Source: Candidatus Scotarchaeum otlingeri (lineage in GTDB: Archaea > Thermoproteota > Nitrososphaeria > Geothermarchaeales > JDFR-13). Taken from it: a stretch of DNA of 64,000 bases. This document shows positions 62,185-64,000 of this stretch, in pieces. Positions within the stretch are counted from its first letter, which is position 1. Each line of letters opens with the position of its first letter. The notes beneath the pieces were generated by a model. That model was not told the DNA's origin. It did no database searches and saw only the letters and a program-made list of their open reading frames with translations. Where the stretch lies: the NCBI GenBank assembly GCA_002011075.2, contig MTMA02000006.1, forward strand, positions 1,170,599 to 1,234,598. The letters run 5' to 3'. Position numbers and translations under genes: made by a program.

Positions 62185-63387
62185 ATGGTTGATAGAAATC
62201 CTACGTCATTCTTAAGAGAAGAGTATCTCAAGCTAGTTGAACAGGGATTAGATTGGAAGATAAGGAACTTAGGTGGACCAAGTTCAACCTGGAGTATTGT
62301 TGACGGTAGAAAAGTCTTGATGCTATGTAGCAATAACTATCTTGGTCTAGCTAATCATCCTAGGGTAAGGGAAGCTGCCAAAGAGGCTATAGATAAATAC
62401 GGTGTAGGCGCCGGGTCAGACCGATCCATAGCTGGTAACATGGATATCCACATGGAGCTAGAGGAAACACTGGCTAAGTTTAAGCGTGCCCCCGCTTCAT
62501 TGGTATTTCAGACCGGGTATATGGCTAATGAAGGGCTGATTCCTCAGTTAATTGATAGAGGCGACTTAGTGGTTAGTGATGAATTAAATCATGGCAGCAT
62601 AATCGATGGAGTTAGATTATCACGAGCCGATAGAGCTATATACAAACATTGTGATATGGATGACTTGGCTAGGGTTCTTGATGAGGCAGAGAAACATGAT
62701 CCACCCTATAAACGTATATTAATAGTTACTGATGGGGTGTTCTCGATGGATGGCGATATTGCGCCGCTCGATAGAATAGCTAAATTGGCGGGGGAACATG
62801 GTGCAATGGTATATGTAGATGATGCCCATGGAGAAGGAGTATTAGGGGAGGGAGGAAGGGGAATCGTATCGCATTATAATCTAAGTAGAGATGAGGTTCA
62901 TATCGAGATGGGGACATTTTCTAAGGCCTTCGGAGTCATAGGAGGTCATATAACTGGAAGTGAAGACCTCTATAAATTTGCATATAATAAGGCTAGGACC
63001 TGGCTTTTATCAGGGGCTATGACTCCGGTCAGCGCTGCAGCATGTAAAGCTGCCATCGAGGTATTACAGGATGAATCTTGGAGGGTAGATAGGCTTTGGG
63101 AAAATACGGAGTATTTCAAGAAGGCAGTTGAAGACCTGGGGTATAATACTGGAAAGACGCAGACACCCATTATACCATTAATCGTCGGTGAAAGCTACTT
63201 GGCCAGGAAGCTTGCTGAAAGGTTATATGAGGAGGGGATATTCGCCTTGCCGATATTCTATCCAATGGTTCCTAGGGGAACTGCGCGTATAAGGCTGCAG
63301 ATGAATACAGATTTGACGCGGGAAGACCTTGACTTTGCTATTGAGAAGCTTGAGACAATAGGTAAGGAGCTAGGTATAATCTCCTAA
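62185..63387 (+). CDS. kbl: Glycine C-acetyltransferase (2-amino-3-ketobutyrate CoA ligase)
   Basis: This 400-residue PLP enzyme of the alpha-oxoamine synthase family cleaves 2-amino-3-oxobutyrate with CoA to glycine and acetyl-CoA. Key parts: LCSNNYLGLANHPRV, GVGAGSDRSIAGNMDIHMELE, SDELNHGSIIDG, VTDGVFSMDGDIAPL, VYVDDAHGEGVLGEGGRG and the PLP Lys in GTFSKAFGVIGG. The start at 62185 is preceded by GGTGAT and follows the tdh stop by 40 nt; an upstream in-frame start would extend into tdh. Coupling with tdh supports glycine C-acetyltransferase rather than serine palmitoyl- or KAPA synthase. Confidence 0.93.
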   Translation: MVDRNPTSFLREEYLKLVEQGLDWKIRNLGGPSSTWSIVDGRKVLMLCSNNYLGLANHPRVREAAKEAIDKYGVGAGSDRSIAGNMDIHMELEETLAKFKRAPASLVFQTGYMANEGLIPQLIDRGDLVVSDELNHGSIIDGVRLSRADRAIYKHCDMDDLARVLDEAEKHDPPYKRILIVTDGVFSMDGDIAPLDRIAKLAGEHGAMVYVDDAHGEGVLGEGGRGIVSHYNLSRDEVHIEMGTFSKAFGVIGGHITGSEDLYKFAYNKARTWLLSGAMTPVSAAACKAAIEVLQDESWRVDRLWENTEYFKKAVEDLGYNTGKTQTPIIPLIVGESYLARKLAERLYEEGIFALPIFYPMVPRGTARIRLQMNTDLTREDLDFAIEKLETIGKELGIIS

Positions 63388-63428
63388 ATATTTTTACCTA
63401 GTATTTATATAACACCTTTTTTGGTTGA

Positions 63429-64000
63429 ATGACGGATATGAATATAGGTTTTATAGTGAATCCCATAGCTGGGATGGGGGGAAGAGTCGGTCTAAAGGGT
63501 ACAGATGGCGTGGTAGCGCTGGCTAGAAAGTTAGGGGCTAAGCCCGTGTCTCCATATCGAGCAAGAGAATTTATCGATTGTCTTCTAAATACCATAGGGA
63601 AAGAGAGGCCAGCACCAGAATTTTTTACTTGCAGCGAACCTATGGGTGAAGATATACTTTTGAGATACAACTTCCCGTATCAAGTCCTCTATAGACCAGT
63701 AGATATGGAAACATCTAGGCAAGACACTATCAAGGCAGTACATGAAATTATAGATAAGGTAGATATCTTGGTCTTTGTAGGCGGCGATGGAACAGCAAGA
63801 GATGTTTACGACGCATTAAAGGAGGCTGATAAACTTGATAAACCTATACTAGGTGTACCCTCCGGAGTAAAGATGTATAGCGGGGTATTCGCAGCCACCC
63901 CATGTGACGCGGCGGAAGTTCTATACCAAGCCTTCCATAATAGGATTAGATATGAATGGGCTGAGGTTATAGATATCGATGAAAATGCATTTAGAAGCGA
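63429..64000 (+). CDS. ATP-NAD kinase-like protein (COG3199 type), cut by right edge
   Basis: The first 190 residues are visible. They begin MTDMNIGFIVNPIAGMGGR, followed by LKGTDG, RPVDMETSRQDTIKAVHEI, ILVFVGGDGTARDVYDAL (the G-G-D-G-T kinase motif near residue 119) and ILGVPSGVKMYSGVFA, which are typical of archaeal COG3199 polyphosphate/ATP-NAD kinases. A TATA-like AGTATTTATATAAC around 63399-63412 ends about 17 nt before the ATG at 63429, so a leaderless message is likely; ATG at 63438 is the alternative. The C-terminus lies outside the window. Confidence 0.88.
   Translation, partial: MTDMNIGFIVNPIAGMGGRVGLKGTDGVVALARKLGAKPVSPYRAREFIDCLLNTIGKERPAPEFFTCSEPMGEDILLRYNFPYQVLYRPVDMETSRQDTIKAVHEIIDKVDILVFVGGDGTARDVYDALKEADKLDKPILGVPSGVKMYSGVFAATPCDAAEVLYQAFHNRIRYEWAEVIDIDENAFRS

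Noticed and set aside
1-64000. CRISPR array, tRNA, rRNA or insertion sequence.
   Set aside because: No regularly spaced repeats, no recognisable T-loop or acceptor pairing, and no transposase frame or terminal repeats were seen by eye; a covariance-model scan would be needed to exclude small RNAs.

Overview
The window reads as chromosomal DNA of an archaeon of the Thermoproteota (crenarchaeal) type, probably a thermophile. It encodes TFB, an archaeal EF-2, ribosomal protein eL13 (a crenarchaeal-side marker), a KaiC/RadA-like ATPase, a proton-pumping membrane pyrophosphatase and the archaeal version of the mevalonate pathway. The DNA is AT-rich, genes are tightly packed, TATA-like boxes sit 25-40 nt before many starts, and GTG/TTG starts and 4-nt ATGA/GTGA overlaps are frequent. 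I cannot name genus or species. No rRNA, tRNA, CRISPR array or intact insertion sequence was found.

Layout. 1-2350: a partial gene running off the left edge, then a decayed or frameshifted thiamine locus (3' end of thiN, thiW, a P-loop protein without ABC signature, a small membrane protein). 2406-4422: a divergent pair of paralogous four-helix membrane proteins and a secreted protein. 4513-8729: a five-gene operon that takes 5-phosphomevalonate to isopentenyl diphosphate (UbiD-type decarboxylase, both subunits of phosphomevalonate dehydratase, UbiX flavin prenyltransferase, isopentenyl phosphate kinase). 8787-10030: remnants (pectin-lyase-fold protein, glycosyltransferase 2 tail, Rossmann N-terminus) and short repeats. 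10031-22800: metabolic and proteolytic genes (ProC, M48 protease, nitroreductase, M24 peptidase, subtilase, metallo-beta-lactamase fold, DsrE-like, ferritin-like, class III aminotransferase, M20 deacylase, purple-acid-phosphatase-like enzyme). 22987-34326: P-type ATPase, alkaline-phosphatase-superfamily enzyme, ABC-2 exporter, E1-like enzyme, H+-pyrophosphatase. 34385-43589: an ABC importer with a fused double permease followed by a membrane-anchored surface protein and two paralogous membrane-anchored metallophosphoesterases. 43730-50574: TFB, EF-2 interrupted by a 588-residue intein in its P-loop, an HTH protein plus a KaiC-like ATPase, and a 43-residue Glu/Trp microprotein. 50620-54574: a PotABCD-type importer. 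54672-64000: cyclo-ligase-like protein, two tandem sirtuins, OB-fold protein, eL13, class V aminotransferase, radical SAM protein, the threonine dehydrogenase / glycine C-acetyltransferase pair, and an ATP-NAD-kinase-like gene cut by the right edge.

Most unusual items: the acidic Trp-repeat microprotein at 50443-50574 (two copies of a 17-residue pattern), the EF-2 intein placed between the Lys and Thr of the GTP-binding loop together with an altered diphthamide loop, the phosphoesterase paralog whose GNHD motif reads GNTD, and the thiamine locus in which thiW is joined to a P-loop protein that is not an ABC ATPase.
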